Source: Euphorbia lathyris
Lineage: Eukaryota > Streptophyta > Magnoliopsida > Malpighiales > Euphorbiaceae
NCBI RefSeq assembly: GCF_963576675.1
Contig: NC_088910.1
Coordinates: 108,094,807-108,158,806 of the forward strand
DNA: 64,000 nucleotides
Direction: 5' to 3'
Below the pieces are notes generated by a model. It had not been told where the DNA came from and did no database searches. It saw only the letters and a program-made list of their open reading frames with translations. The position numbers and the translations under genes are program-made. Shown here piece by piece: positions 45,415 to 55,829 of this stretch (the first letter of the stretch is position 1; every line of letters starts with the position of its first letter).

Positions 45415-45420
45415 TATAAA
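45415..45420 (+). promoter_or_regulatory. TATA box of the 8CM gene
   Basis: TATAAA lies 78-83 bp upstream of the ATG at 45498, allowing a leader of roughly 45-55 nt. This spacing is normal for plant genes. Confidence 0.6.
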
Positions 45421-45497
45421 TTGTCATCCATTTACAGAACATGAAAGCAAATAATTACTACACTACTAAAATATTTTAGAGGAAGTAATATCATATC

Positions 45498-45890
45498 ATG
45501 GATTCCAAAACTTCATCTGCTGTTCTTTTCCTGTTCATCAACCTTGCATTTTTTACCTTGGTTAATAGTTGCAACACATGTGTTCATCCGAAGCCATTTC
45601 CAAATCTAAATCCAAATCCAACAGCCAAGCAAAGTTGCCCAAGAGATGCACTGAAACTGGGAGTATGTGCTAAGATACTAAATGGTACAGTTGGTACAGT
45701 CATCGGAAACCCGCCGGACCACCCTTGTTGCTCTGTTCTTCAAGGCCTTGTTGATCTTGAAGCTGCTATTTGCCTTTGTACTGCTATTAGAGCTAATATT
45801 CTTGGCATTAATATTAACATTCCTATCTCATTGAGCTTGCTTATTAACACTTGTGGCAAACAACTTCCTTCTGATTTCATTTGTGCTTAA
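45498..45890 (+). CDS. 8-cysteine motif secreted protein, hybrid proline-rich/LTP-like
   Basis: An intact single-exon ORF of 130 residues. Residues 1-24 form a signal peptide (hydrophobic run VLFLFINLAFFTLVNS). A short linker with several Pro and Asn (about 29-43) follows, then an eight-cysteine domain of the Hydrophob_seed / plant lipid-transfer type: C47, C57, C77-C78, C92-x-C94, C119, C129. Two extra cysteines, C25 and C28, lie at the mature N-terminus. The closest type is the 14-kDa proline-rich protein (DC2.15-like) group: cell-wall or apoplast proteins, often stress- or development-regulated, whose biochemical role is mostly unknown. The proline-rich segment is short for the group. It has its own TATA box and lies in spacer DNA between retroelement nests. 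This is the only apparently intact host gene in the window. Confidence 0.9.
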   Translation: MDSKTSSAVLFLFINLAFFTLVNSCNTCVHPKPFPNLNPNPTAKQSCPRDALKLGVCAKILNGTVGTVIGNPPDHPCCSVLQGLVDLEAAICLCTAIRANILGININIPISLSLLINTCGKQLPSDFICA

Positions 45891-46146
45891 TTATTCAATT
45901 TCTTCATGTCTAGTTTTAAGATAATTAAGTGTTTTTATCCTTTATGTAACAAAATAATCTCACATCACATGTATCCTGAGATTATGTATGTCCTAACTTT
46001 GATTAAGTAGTGTATGTCTTTGATGAATTTGTTTTATGAGTTAAGTCATTTTTGTGCTTATGGATTATATCTTTTATGAATTTGTTTTATGGAGTCATTT
46101 TTGTGTCATTTGGATATACCCAGTGTACGAATTAAACATGCCCAAC

Positions 46147-46191
<45 letters not shown>

Positions 46192-46374
46192 GAAAAAGGA
46201 GAATTTAACAACCCATATGTTAGACAATGTTGAATATCAGAGGATAATATATATAATAATTTAAGAAATGTGAGTTAAATCACATGCCTTCCTCTGTTTT
46301 TTTTATAGATAAATAATAAGTGTATACATAATCATTCTGTGTTCAAGAATTTAATTAGCTTAATGGAAACGATT
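45891..46374. other. 3' flank of 8CM gene with (AAT)n
   Basis: The region carries the likely 3' untranslated sequence (AT-rich, with AATAA-like signals near 45949-45955). It has a duplicated TTTGATGAATTTGTTTTATG / TTTTATGAATTTGTTTTATG pair at about 46018-46090 and an (AAT)n microsatellite of about 14 units at 46149-46191. Confidence 0.6.
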
Positions 46375-46640
46375 AAATATCACATTATTGTTAAATTAAA
46401 AGGCTATATAAATTCTTAAATATGTGAGACATATATAACCTTTTAAGATACATTTTAAGGTGAATTAAGTATTTTATTTACATGGTATCAGAGATCATGA
46501 TTTAATGTTAGAGTATAGCTGATATTAACGTCACCGTACCAAATAAATTGATAGTGAGATAACGTGTTAAACATCCAATATTGCTAAATTGAAATGCTAT
46601 ATCGATCCTTTCAATTTGGAAGAAATCCTACCCCTTTAAA
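46375..46640 (+). mobile_element. Second TRIM-like element, degenerate
   Basis: An LTR-like segment with CACATTATTGTTAAATTAAAA and ACATTTTAAGGTGAATTAAG is followed by TGGTATCAGAG (46483-46493), an initiator tRNA-Met PBS. A second LTR-like start, TGTTAAACATCCAATATTGC, follows near 46568. The order and spacing match the element at 43535-44119. Borders are approximate and there is no coding sequence. Confidence 0.5.
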
Positions 46641-47192
46641 TACCTATGTTTTTTTAAGCCACATTAAAATCATTAGGTCAGTTTGTGTATATAAGTTGAA
46701 TTAAAATAATAATAAAAAAGAACTGATAAAAATTATAATTTGATATGATAAAAAAGACATGGAGACCGATTTTAGAGATGTTTAAAAGACTTTTAGTAAA
46801 TTCTCTAGAAATAATATAAACAATAGATTTTTATAGTGATTTGATGAGTGACTAACACATGCATCTTCAAGAATATTTTTCATACTCATTCGTTATTTTT
46901 TCATCATTAAAATTAGTAATGAATTGATATATTTACTAATAATGAAAAGAGAGAGTTATCAATAATAAATTATTAATAAAAAAAATTAGGAGTCGCTAAG
47001 AATGGAGAGAGGCTTCTCAATAATAAGGATGGAAAATATGCTTTTAGTAGTTTGAGATACCGTTGGAGTTGATTTTTAACTTTCACTACTCAAATTTTAA
47101 TTTAAAAACCCAATATTGGAGTCTCATGAAGATACTCTTAATAATTTGGTTTTATTAAAGAAAAACATTAATAATAACTAATAACTAATAAC
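46641..47192. other. AT-rich spacer
   Basis: I see no gene or clear repeat in this AT-rich stretch. Confidence 0.5.
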
Positions 47193-47710
47193 TAGGGGTG
47201 AGCAGAACCGAACCGAAAAAATCGAACCAAACCGGGCCGAATTATATTTTGGTTTGGTTCGGTCTAATTTTTAAACTAGTTTAGTTTTCGGTTTGGTTCG
47301 GTCCAAAACCAAATAAAACCAAATTGAACAATATATACTACTTTTAGTTTTAGGGTTTTAAATTAATTAAATAATTATATATAGAAAAGAAAAAACAAGT
47401 AAACATGTTTCTTCTCTTAACTAATTATATATATACAAGTCCATTCAAAACTAATTATATATACAAAATTAAAAAAAAAAACTAATTATATGATTATTGT
47501 CTTTATATAATTGTTTAGTTAGTGAAGGCACAGTAATAATAGGTCTCTAATGCTTTGTTTGGTCCAAACCGGACCGGGCTGAAATAATTCGATTCGGTCT
47601 AGACCAAACTAAATTATAATTTGGATTGGTCTGATCCTAAAAAAATACAGATAATTTGATTCGGTTCAATTCAGTTTGGTTCGGTTTTTATATCAAACCA
47701 GACCATGCTC
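47193..47710. mobile_element. Candidate hAT-type MITE with AACCGAACC arrays
   Basis: The segment opens TAGGGGTGAGCAGAACCG and closes CCAGACCATGCTCCCTA, an imperfect terminal inverted repeat. Subterminal arrays of AACCGAACC / GGTTTGGTTCGG occur at both ends, with an AT-rich middle. The AGGGGTG start resembles the hAT-type MITE at 51584-52068, but I could not find an 8-bp target duplicate here. Confidence 0.5.
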
Positions 47711-47806
47711 CCTACAAGCCCTTTCGTAGCAAGTTTTGTAATTAATCATATACTTAAATTAAAACAAAAGCCCACATATCTAGGCCCAATGCCTAAAATA
47801 TCAAGG

Positions 47807-48113
47807 GAAAATTACACAGAAATTCATCTTTTAAAAACTATTTACAACTATATCAAGTCATAATTTTGAATTATGTCAAACTATTAAAATCAGTACTTTT
47901 AATATATTTTAAGAATTAAATTTATAAATTAGAAGTCTAGAATATATTTTCTAGAGTTTATGATTTATGAATTGAAGTCTAGATTTCTCAAATTATGATG
48001 TAAAATCATAATAATATATAAAGAATAATAACATATTAAGAATTAAGTTTGGTGATATGACTTAATTGTAATTTTGTACTTAATTATGATATTTATGTAT
48101 TTGACCCAAATAT
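47807..48113 (+). repeat. AT-rich dispersed repeat, copy 2
   Basis: This runs from AAAATTACACAGAAATTC to TTTGACCCAAAT. It matches 50893-51176 in the same orientation and 42911-43215 in the opposite one. Family unknown. Confidence 0.6.
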
Positions 48114-48151
48114 CAAATTTAATCCTTTTTAAAACTCTTTATTAAAATTTT

Positions 48152-48948
48152 GGCCTAATGCTCCCCAACCCCCTTAACTTGTTCAAATTGGTCATTTTAC
48201 CCTTCCAACTCATCAAATATTCTATTTACCCCATTAACTTCATAAAAATTGTATTTCTCACCACCTTAACTTATCCAAATTGATCATTTTATCCATCCAC
48301 AACTTATCGAATGTCTTATTTACCTCCTTAACTCCATAAAAATGGTATTTCTCACCCCCTTATGATCCTATTTACCCCATTAACTCCATAAAAGTGGTAT
48401 TTCTTACCCCCTTTATAGTGCAAAATTAATAGGACTTATTCAAATGAGTTGGAAAATATATTTTTTAATATCAACTTTTTTATTTTGTTTTAATTTGATA
48501 ATTATATTGATCCTTCATGTGTTTATTACAATAGTATTATATTACAATAATTAAATAATCAAAATTTAACTAGCAAAACAAGTTGAAAAGATAAGGAATG
48601 AATATAAACAAGTTAAAGACATCATATGTAGATAAGGTACCAAAATAGGCATATGGTTTTTGGGGAAGTGTCAATTTAGGTTCCACCTATAAAATAGCAC
48701 CAATATATGTTTAACGTTTAAAAAATGGTATCAATTTAGGCCTCGATAACGGATTGTAAAGTGTGAGAAATACCACTTTTATAGAGTTAAGAGGTAAATA
48801 GGATATTCTATGAGTTTGGAGGGATAAATGGACAAGTTGAGGGGGTGAAAAATACCACTTTTATAAGAGGGTAAATAGGACATTCGATGAGTTGAGGGGG
48901 AAAATGACCAATTTAGACAAGTTAAGGGGACTGAAAAATCATTAGGCC
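48152..48948. mobile_element. Foldback MITE, Mutator-type (perfect 9-bp TSD)
   Basis: This 797-bp element has ends GGCCTAATG and CATTAGGCC and flanking TAAAATTTT at 48143-48151 and 48949-48957, a perfect 9-bp target duplication. Long imperfect arms repeat words such as CCTTAACTTGTTCAAATTGG and, inverted, CCAATTTAGACAAGTTAAGG. There is no coding capacity. It belongs with 1909-2441 and 50231-50722. Confidence 0.85.
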
Positions 48949-48960
48949 TAAAATTTTAGG

Positions 48961-49130
48961 TACAAAAAATAGAATTAATGGAAATTATCATATTCAAAGT
49001 AAATCCAAAACCCTTAATTTATAAACCATAGTCCTTAAAAATATATTAAAAATAACCATTTATTAAATTTGACATAATTGAAATTATTATTTATTTAACA
49101 TAATTATATATAACTTTTCAAAAATTAATT
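48961..49130 (-). repeat. AT-rich dispersed repeat, partial copy
   Basis: A shorter, more diverged segment in the orientation of 42911-43215, with words such as CCTTAATTTATAAACCATAG and CCTTAAAAATATATTAAAA. Confidence 0.45.
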
Positions 49131-50230
49131 AATTTGTAGAAAGCCCGAAGGTATATGAGCTGGTAAATATTGATTTCAATATAGGACTTTAAAATGCCGA
49201 AAAGCCCATTTAATTAATAGAAGCCCACAAGTCAAGGCCCTAAAAGGCCATTATAGAGTTGTTGCAAATCTAAAGTTCCCAGCAACTTCTACGTGATACA
49301 ATAATAATCCAGCTTCTCTGGAAAAGTGCAACTATTATTTAATAGTAATAGAAAATAAAAATGCTAGTTTTATCACTTTGGAAAATGGTGTGGTGTCACT
49401 ATTAATCAAGTACATACAATTTTTTATTTTATTTTTGTAGAATCATACTATTAGTATTACTAGTATTTTTGTAATATGCAAATCCATATTATATGATTAT
49501 TTTGTTTTAAGAAAATAGAATGCATGCAATGTGAAGCTAAAACTCGAGATTGATCGATTCTGAAGTCAGACCAAATTCATTAATTTGTATTGTAAACGTT
49601 TAAATTCAGCAACTTGCTTGATTTTTCGGGTTTCCTAAAGGTTCTCATTGTGAAGTGAAAACTCGATTTCAATCACAATTAAACAAATATTAACCATAAC
49701 TCCATCCATCAATTATAAATTACTCACATTCTTCTCCACCAAATTTGGAACCAATGGATGCAATATATAATTTAAATCATTTCTATGCATGCATATATTT
49801 ATGCAATATGCATTTTTATCTATAAACTATACATACCTATATAGAAATATATGTTATATAATATTGTTTGAAAGATTGTGTTGGTATTGCAATTTTTTAT
49901 TATGTCTCGAATAATAATTTATAATTTTATAGGTTGTTATTTTATTTGAATTAATCGTAATCGTATCTAGTGATAAATATTTTTATTTAGTGTATATAAT
50001 TTTACTAATTAACTATTAATTATTTAAAAATGAATAGTAAATAACTTTTAAATCATAATAGTTTTTCAAAATTATTTTATAGGCTTGAAAAAAGTGAATT
50101 TTCTTAATCAAAGTATTTCATAAAAAAAATATTATATGAAGTATACGATGAAGATGAAGCCATACGACATTGGAAATTAAAAAGTAGATAAAACTAAATA
50201 TTGAAGTTAAAAATGAAAGAATATAAAGTA
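49131..50230. other. AT-rich spacer
   Basis: No gene or clear repeat is seen in this 1.1-kb AT-rich stretch. Confidence 0.5.
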
Positions 50231-50722
50231 GGTCTAAATCATACAAAGTCCTTTAAAGTTGTTTATTTTAGTCATTTTTCCTTCGAACTTAAAACCATTC
50301 TAACTCCATAAAAGTGATATAATATTGCACCCCTTATTTTTCTCATTCCAAGAAGACGTGACTTGTGAGGACCACTTGCCTTTAGGTTGACTTCTCATGC
50401 AATGTAGTTTTTCCTTTTATCAAAATCTGCAACATGACCTTTCAGGATGGTATTTCAAAGTATGTATACGTTAGAGAGGCTATGGAAAAATACGCTCTAA
50501 GAAGAGGTAAAAAAATTTAAATGGAAAAGTCAAAATCTATATGGAAAGTCAACCGAAAGATAAGTTGTCCTCACAGTTCAATATCTTCTCCAATCGAAAA
50601 AAAAGTAAGGAGTATGTTATGCCATATTCATGGAGTTGAAGTAGCTAATGAATTATCCCTTAAGTTTGGAGGGCAAAATGACTAAAATGAACAACTTTAG
50701 AGGGATCTATATGGGTTTGGCC
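50231..50722. mobile_element. Foldback MITE, Mutator-type (9-bp TSD)
   Basis: This 492-bp element opens GGTCTAAATCATACAAAG and ends GGGTTTGGCC. It is flanked by TATAAAGTA (50222-50230) and TATAAAATA (50723-50731), eight of nine bases identical. The arms pair over roughly 100 bp, for example AAAGTTGTTTATTTTAGTCA with its inverted counterpart near 50674-50693. Non-coding. Confidence 0.75.
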
Positions 50723-50892
50723 TATAAAATATGAAGAAATTTCCTTCTTATTTAAATCGTTGTTTGTAAATAATAATATCAAGTTTCTTAATTAAAAGAA
50801 TGTAGATATTTAAAATAAAAAGAATAAACATTAAGCCTAAAACTATCTGTTGTCACACTATTGGGCTTTTAATGTTTTGATTGAAAACATAA

Positions 50893-51176
50893 GGGAAATT
50901 TACATATAAATTTACATATAAATTCACTTTTAAAAAACTATCTACAATTATGTCAAATAATGATTTTGAATTATGTCAAATTAGTAAAATAAGTACTTTT
51001 AATAAGAGTTAGAATTTATAAATTAGAAGTCTAAAATATATTTTTTAAGATTTATGATTTATGAATTGAGGTCTAGAATTTTTAAATTATGGTGTAAAAT
51101 CATAATATATAGAAAATAATGACATATTAAGAATTAAATTTGGTGATATGACTTAGTTGTAATTTTGTACTTATTT
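50893..51176 (+). repeat. AT-rich dispersed repeat, copy 3
   Basis: This matches 47807-48113 in the same orientation, with about the same length and scattered differences. No coding capacity. Confidence 0.6.
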
Positions 51177-51583
51177 GGCTCTTTCGTGGGAAAAATGCGG
51201 GCGTGCTAGAGAATTATAGTATTCTCGAACTATGGAGTGAAATTGAGTGCGATTTCTGACTTCTACTTAACAAATGAAATTGCGCCTAACTAATCTTCTA
51301 ATTATCAAACGATTGTATGGAATAAAGAGACCGTAAAATTCTAAAGATTCGATTATCAAACGATACCGACCTTACAGAAAATGATTGAACAACAAATAAA
51401 ACAAAATTGTACTGGAAAAGATGAATGAACTTTAGATCTGAAAATTGAAACTAAGGGAATAACTAAGAATTGTAAAATGCTGAAGTCTAGAGATAATTTG
51501 CTAGAGTTTTGCTTGGTGTGTTGAATTGTTCAGTTGGTTGGACTGTTGTCATCGTGATTCCTTCCTTTTATAGATGTTGGAGG
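51177..51583. other. Unclassified segment, possibly an LTR fragment
   Basis: This is less AT-rich than its neighbours. On the minus strand it has a TATA-like CTATAAAAGG at about 51564-51573. The sequence GTTGGAGG that continues after the next MITE shows both sides were once contiguous. I cannot assign a family. Confidence 0.4.
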
Positions 51584-52068
51584 TAGGGGTGTTAATGAGC
51601 TAGGGTGGCTCGTAAACTATTTGAGCTCGGCTCGATCAAAGCTCGACTCGACAGGGCTCGACTCGAGCTCGCGACCGGCTCGAGACATTAACGAGCCAAT
51701 ACCAAGCTTAGTGAGGTTCGGCTCGAAAGCTCGCGAGCCGACTCGAATATTTTAATTAATATATTTTATTAATATTTAATTTATAATATGTTATATATTT
51801 TATTATTAATAAATATGAAAAATTGTAGTAAATTCAGAAAATGTGAAAAAAAACACTTTTGAATACAGATGAATCGAGCTCGCGAGCTTTTTTCGAGCCG
51901 GGCATGTGTGAAGCTCAATTTGAGCCTAAAAATTTCAGGCTCGCGAGCTTTTCGAGCTCGAGCCGAATCTGACTCGAGCTCGAGCCGAGCCGAGCTCGAG
52001 TAAAAATTTAATCGAGCCGAGCCGAGCCTGGAAGGGTTCGGTCTCAACTCGGCTCGTTAACACCCCTA
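51584..52068. mobile_element. hAT-type MITE with CTCGAG-like subterminal repeats (8-bp TSD)
   Basis: This 485-bp element opens TAGGGGTGTTAATGAGC and ends GCTCGTTAACACCCCTA. The flanks GTTGGAGG at 51576-51583 and 52069-52076 are a perfect 8-bp duplicate, the hallmark of hAT insertions. Both subterminal regions are packed with CTCGAGC/GCTCGA/CGAGCC words around an AT-rich centre. Non-coding; ORFs across it are artefacts of the repeats. Confidence 0.85.
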
Positions 52069-52215
52069 GTTGGAGGTAACTTCCTACTTGGTTCTGTAAG
52101 TCACGTTCTCCACATTCAGCCCACGTCTTGAATAACTGCTCCACTTTGACTTTCACGGTGAAATTGATTATGACGGTTTCTAACTTTCCTGCATTCTAAT
52201 TGGCTCACAAAATAC
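52069..52215. other. Short spacer before the Ale-like LTR
   Basis: Continuation of the segment left of the MITE. I see nothing identifiable in it. Confidence 0.4.
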
Positions 52216-53617
52216 TGTCAGAGATTAATATAAGATATATGATTGGGCCTTGTAAACCTAATAGACTACTGAATAGAACAGTATAATCCTACTATACTTC
52301 TAAGAGTATGATACAAGTATAACTCTATAAGTATTAGGAGAGTAATTATCCTGAAGATAATTAGGAGAGATAATACAGAATATTATCTCTAACACCCCCC
52401 CCCCCCCTCCCCCCCGCAAGCCGATGCCGATCTTGAACCAATAGTCTGGAGCGAAGTCGCTCAAACCGAGTAGGAAGTAGCTTGGTCAGAATGTCAGCCA
52501 CCTGATCATCAGTTGGAATGAAGCGAACACTGAGAAAACCATTGGTGACTTGTTCACGCACAAAATGATAGTCAAGCTCAATGTGCTTCGTACGAGCATG
52601 AAACACTGGATTTTATGTGAGATAAATAGCACCAACATTGTCGCACCATAGTTGCACAGGTTTTGGCATCGGAAAACCTAAGTCGTGTAGAAGTGATCGA
52701 ATTCACAGAAGTTCGGTCGTGGCATTCGCGACTGCTTTGTATTCACTTTCAGTGGATGATCGTGCTATCGTTGGTTGCTTACGAGTTTGCCATGAGATGA
52801 TACTCTTGCCAAGGTAGATGCAGAAGGCACCTGTTGATCATCTATCATCAGGACATCCACCCCAATCACTATCAGAATAGTAGTGAACATTGTCAATAGG
52901 TTTTGATGACATCGTAATGCCATAATTCAAGGTTCCTTGAAGATAACGAAGAACTCGCTTAACGCTTTTCCAATGTTCGTCCGTCGGGTAATGAAGGAAT
53001 TGGCATAGTTTGTTGACTGCAAAGGCAATGTCAGGTCGAGTGAGCAGAAGATATTGAAGTGCACCCACAATACTCCGATATTCATCCCCAGAGGAGAGGC
53101 TAATGCCTATTGATTTTCATAGCGTTGGGGTTGTTGCCATGGGTGCAGAGAGTGGTTTGGAATCAGCCATCTTTACTCTGTCCAGAATGTCATTTGCATA
53201 TTTAGCTTGACAGAGATGAATGTCATCTTTGGAATAGTAAATTTCAATACCTAGAAAGTATTCGGCCTTGCCTAAGTTTCGAATTGGAAATTCTTTTTCA
53301 ATGGAGGCAATTGTGTTGAGGATGTGATCCGGGGTATTTCCTGTGATAAGGATATTATCCACATAACATAGTATATATGTTTGTGTTTTGCCCTGGTTAT
53401 GAACAAATAAAGAGTTATCTGCCATTGACATTTTGAAGCCGAGGGAAACTAGGAAATTTCGTAACCGAGTGAACCACTCACGGGGTGCTTGTTTTAGTCC
53501 ATACAAGCTCTTACGAAGAAGGCACACAAAATTAGGTTGTTCAGAATCTCTGAAACCTTGAGGTTGCTCCACTACTTGGACCGTATCCAGGTAATTTTCC
53601 TGTATCTCCTCATACAA
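52216..53617 (-). pseudogene. 5'-truncated Ale/Retrofit-like copia element
   Basis: A minus-strand fragment ending in a 179-bp LTR (52216-52394; TGTTAGAGATAA to ATCTCTGACA in element sense), preceded by an almost pure G polypurine tract (52395-52417). Coding blocks in order are RT at 53617-53117 ([12 protein letters not shown], and CYVDNILITG where YVDD is expected, an active-site change), 53068-52838 (RPDIAFAVNKLCQFLH and RNase H start SDSDWGGC), and the RNase H end at 52606-52361 ([25 protein letters not shown]). Frameshifts and stops separate them. Everything upstream of RT is missing, as is the 5' LTR. The short LTR and RT style suggest the Ale/Retrofit lineage. Confidence 0.8.
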
Positions 53618-53880
53618 ATACTATTGTTTCTTCTTCTCCTCCATCCACTACATTCCCTATGCCCAGCGCTCTTGCCTCACCAGCCCCCGCTGCAACGTCG
53701 CCTTCTCTTGTCTCGCGGATCGTCGACTCTGCCCCACGACGTCTTCTCGAATGCGTGCATACTGACACTTCGCGCAACGATCCCTGCGCTACGGCTGCCG
53801 CGAAAATCGCACAAGGTCGGGACTAGAGAAAAGAAAAATACTCCGTAATAACTGTTCAAAGAATAAGTAGCCAATTAAAT
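53618..53880. other. GC-rich segment abutting the truncated copia
   Basis: This is unusually GC-rich for its neighbourhood. On the plus strand it gives a Ser/Pro/Ala-rich open stretch that could be the integrase-to-RT linker of a copia polyprotein in the opposite orientation to the adjoining RT. I cannot confirm this. It ends near 53826 in TAG and is followed by AT-rich DNA. Confidence 0.35.
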
Positions 53881-54100
53881 TTTGTGCGAAGATTCTGAAA
53901 GAAAATGAATAACTGATTACTTTTTGTTTATGAGTAAAGTTTGATTTTTTTTTTTTATTTTGAAAAATTGAACTATTATTTAAGAACCCATGTTTAAGTT
54001 TTATTAGAGTTTTCTCTTGGAGTTTTCAAATTTTTATATAATGAGTTGTTATCTTATGATAGGCTGATTGTTTAAAATATATTTCCAACACACTATTTGT

Positions 54101-55829
54101 CACGCCCGTGTCTAATTATTGGATGTGTGAGGTTAATTATATTTTGATATTAGTATATAGTATAATTATTGGGTGTGTGAAATTAATTCGGTGCTATAGG
54201 AAAAATTTGGAGTTAATTTGATGGTTTTAAGTGTAAATTAAAAGTTTAGGATAATTTTAAAAGATTATAAAAAGATGAAGGATCAAATATGATATTTGAC
54301 GAATTTGGAATATAAATCCAAATTCGCCAGCCTTCCACCATCTTCTTTCTTTTTCTTTTGTTTTCTTTTCTGTTTCTTTTGTTTCATTTTGCCTCTTCGT
54401 CGTTCTTCGACCGTTCCTCCACCGTTTCTTTGATTTACGGATATTCGACCGTTCGAATCACTCGAAATTTAAAACATAGTATCCTTATATATAGATCTAG
54501 GTCATAACTGAAGAGTTTTTGAGTTTCGGCAGTGTTTGGAGGGAAACGTCTTAGACAGAATTTAGAGGAGAATCGATCGGGTGTATTTTCCTCAATTAGG
54601 GACCAAGGTAAGTAACTATCAACTATATTTTGAGTTTTATGTATATAGATATATATATAATCAAAGAATTTTCAGAAATTGATATTTTAGGGTTATGCAG
54701 AAATTTTGTAAAATTCGGGTTTTTCACGATTTTGCTTTTTATTGTGAAATTATGGTTCAAATGAAGCTATTAACTATGCTTCTATGTGAATTTCAGATTT
54801 TACTTCATTATGTTGATTTAAGGCTTAATTTGATTGATTTACATATATACATATATGTTTTTGGTTTCAATATATATCTATATTGAAAAAAATGAATTTG
54901 ATGATTTCTTACGAATTGTTTTTGGATTGAGAAATCTATTACGGTTATTGTTGTTATTATTTTGGATTGAAGTCCAAATATGATTTTTTTTTATGATACA
55001 AAAGGGCTAATTGAAGCCAAATGATTTATGGTTATGAAATAGTTTGGAATTTGATTGTGAAAGGAAGTTTGAGCATGCTATGATTTTATATCCATCGAGG
55101 GTTATCCGGATCGGTGGTTTTATATTTGAAGACCATGTTCAGTGAGGGACATGGCCTGTGTACACAGTCTGAAGACCTATTGGGTATGGCATCGAAATGT
55201 TGGGTAAGACCATATGGGATAGGCAATGTTAAGAGACGTCTCGACTATATATGTGGTTATGGATTGATACTTAATGGGAGAAACTCGAGGATGGATACAA
55301 TGTTTTAAGTTCATTTGGATTATGTTTTCGGTTATGATTGATTTTGATATAAGGTTTTACGTTTGATTGATTACGAGTTGGTTTGATAAAACATTTATTT
55401 GATTACAAGTTGGTTTGATAAAAAGATTTATTTGATTATGAAATGGTTTGATGAAACGTTAAGTTTTGAGTATATTTGAGAAGGTTTTGATTAAATCCCT
55501 TTATAAATGTATATATGTAGCTATGTTAAGTAAAGTTGGTTTTTATAGCTGATAGTTTCTTATTGAGATTTTTGTCTCACGTTTTTTAAATGTTTTAATG
55601 TTTTTAGGTGAGAAAGTACAAGATATAGAGAAGGTTATCGACCGTTTAGGCGGGGTTTGGAAGTTGGCTGCTTATTGTTAGAATTATGGTTAGAACTTTG
55701 GTATTTCAACTGTAATATAATATGATATTATGATATTGAGATAAATTGGAGACTCCTAAGTGTTGATTATGATCTTTCTATTTCACGTCCGATGCCGATT
55801 GAGGTCGTCTAGGGTCGGGTGTGACGCTA
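54101..55829. repeat. 1.7-kb unit with GTCAC(G/A)CCCG inverted ends
   Basis: The left end reads TGTCACGCCCG and the right end CGGGTGTGACG, so the termini are inverted copies. Inside, plus-strand sequence reads like a transcription leader: a pyrimidine-rich stretch at 54340-54430, a strong 5' splice-site match AAGGTAAGTAA near 54604-54614, a long AT-rich intron-like region, and a 3' splice-site-like TTTTTAGGTG at about 55603-55612. A known class of plant gypsy LTRs has similar ends, so a solo LTR is one reading and a non-autonomous DNA element another. The 64-codon ORF at 55114-55308 is not supported. Confidence 0.45.

Noticed and set aside
46483..46493. TGGTATCAGAG considered as part of a tRNA gene
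   Set aside because: No cloverleaf or A/B boxes nearby; it is a primer-binding site complementary to tRNA-Met, between two LTR-like segments.
53537..53848. 103-codon plus-strand ORF, Leu/Ser-rich
   Set aside because: It overlaps the truncated RT on the opposite strand and a GC-rich fragment; composition alone gives the ORF, without a domain.
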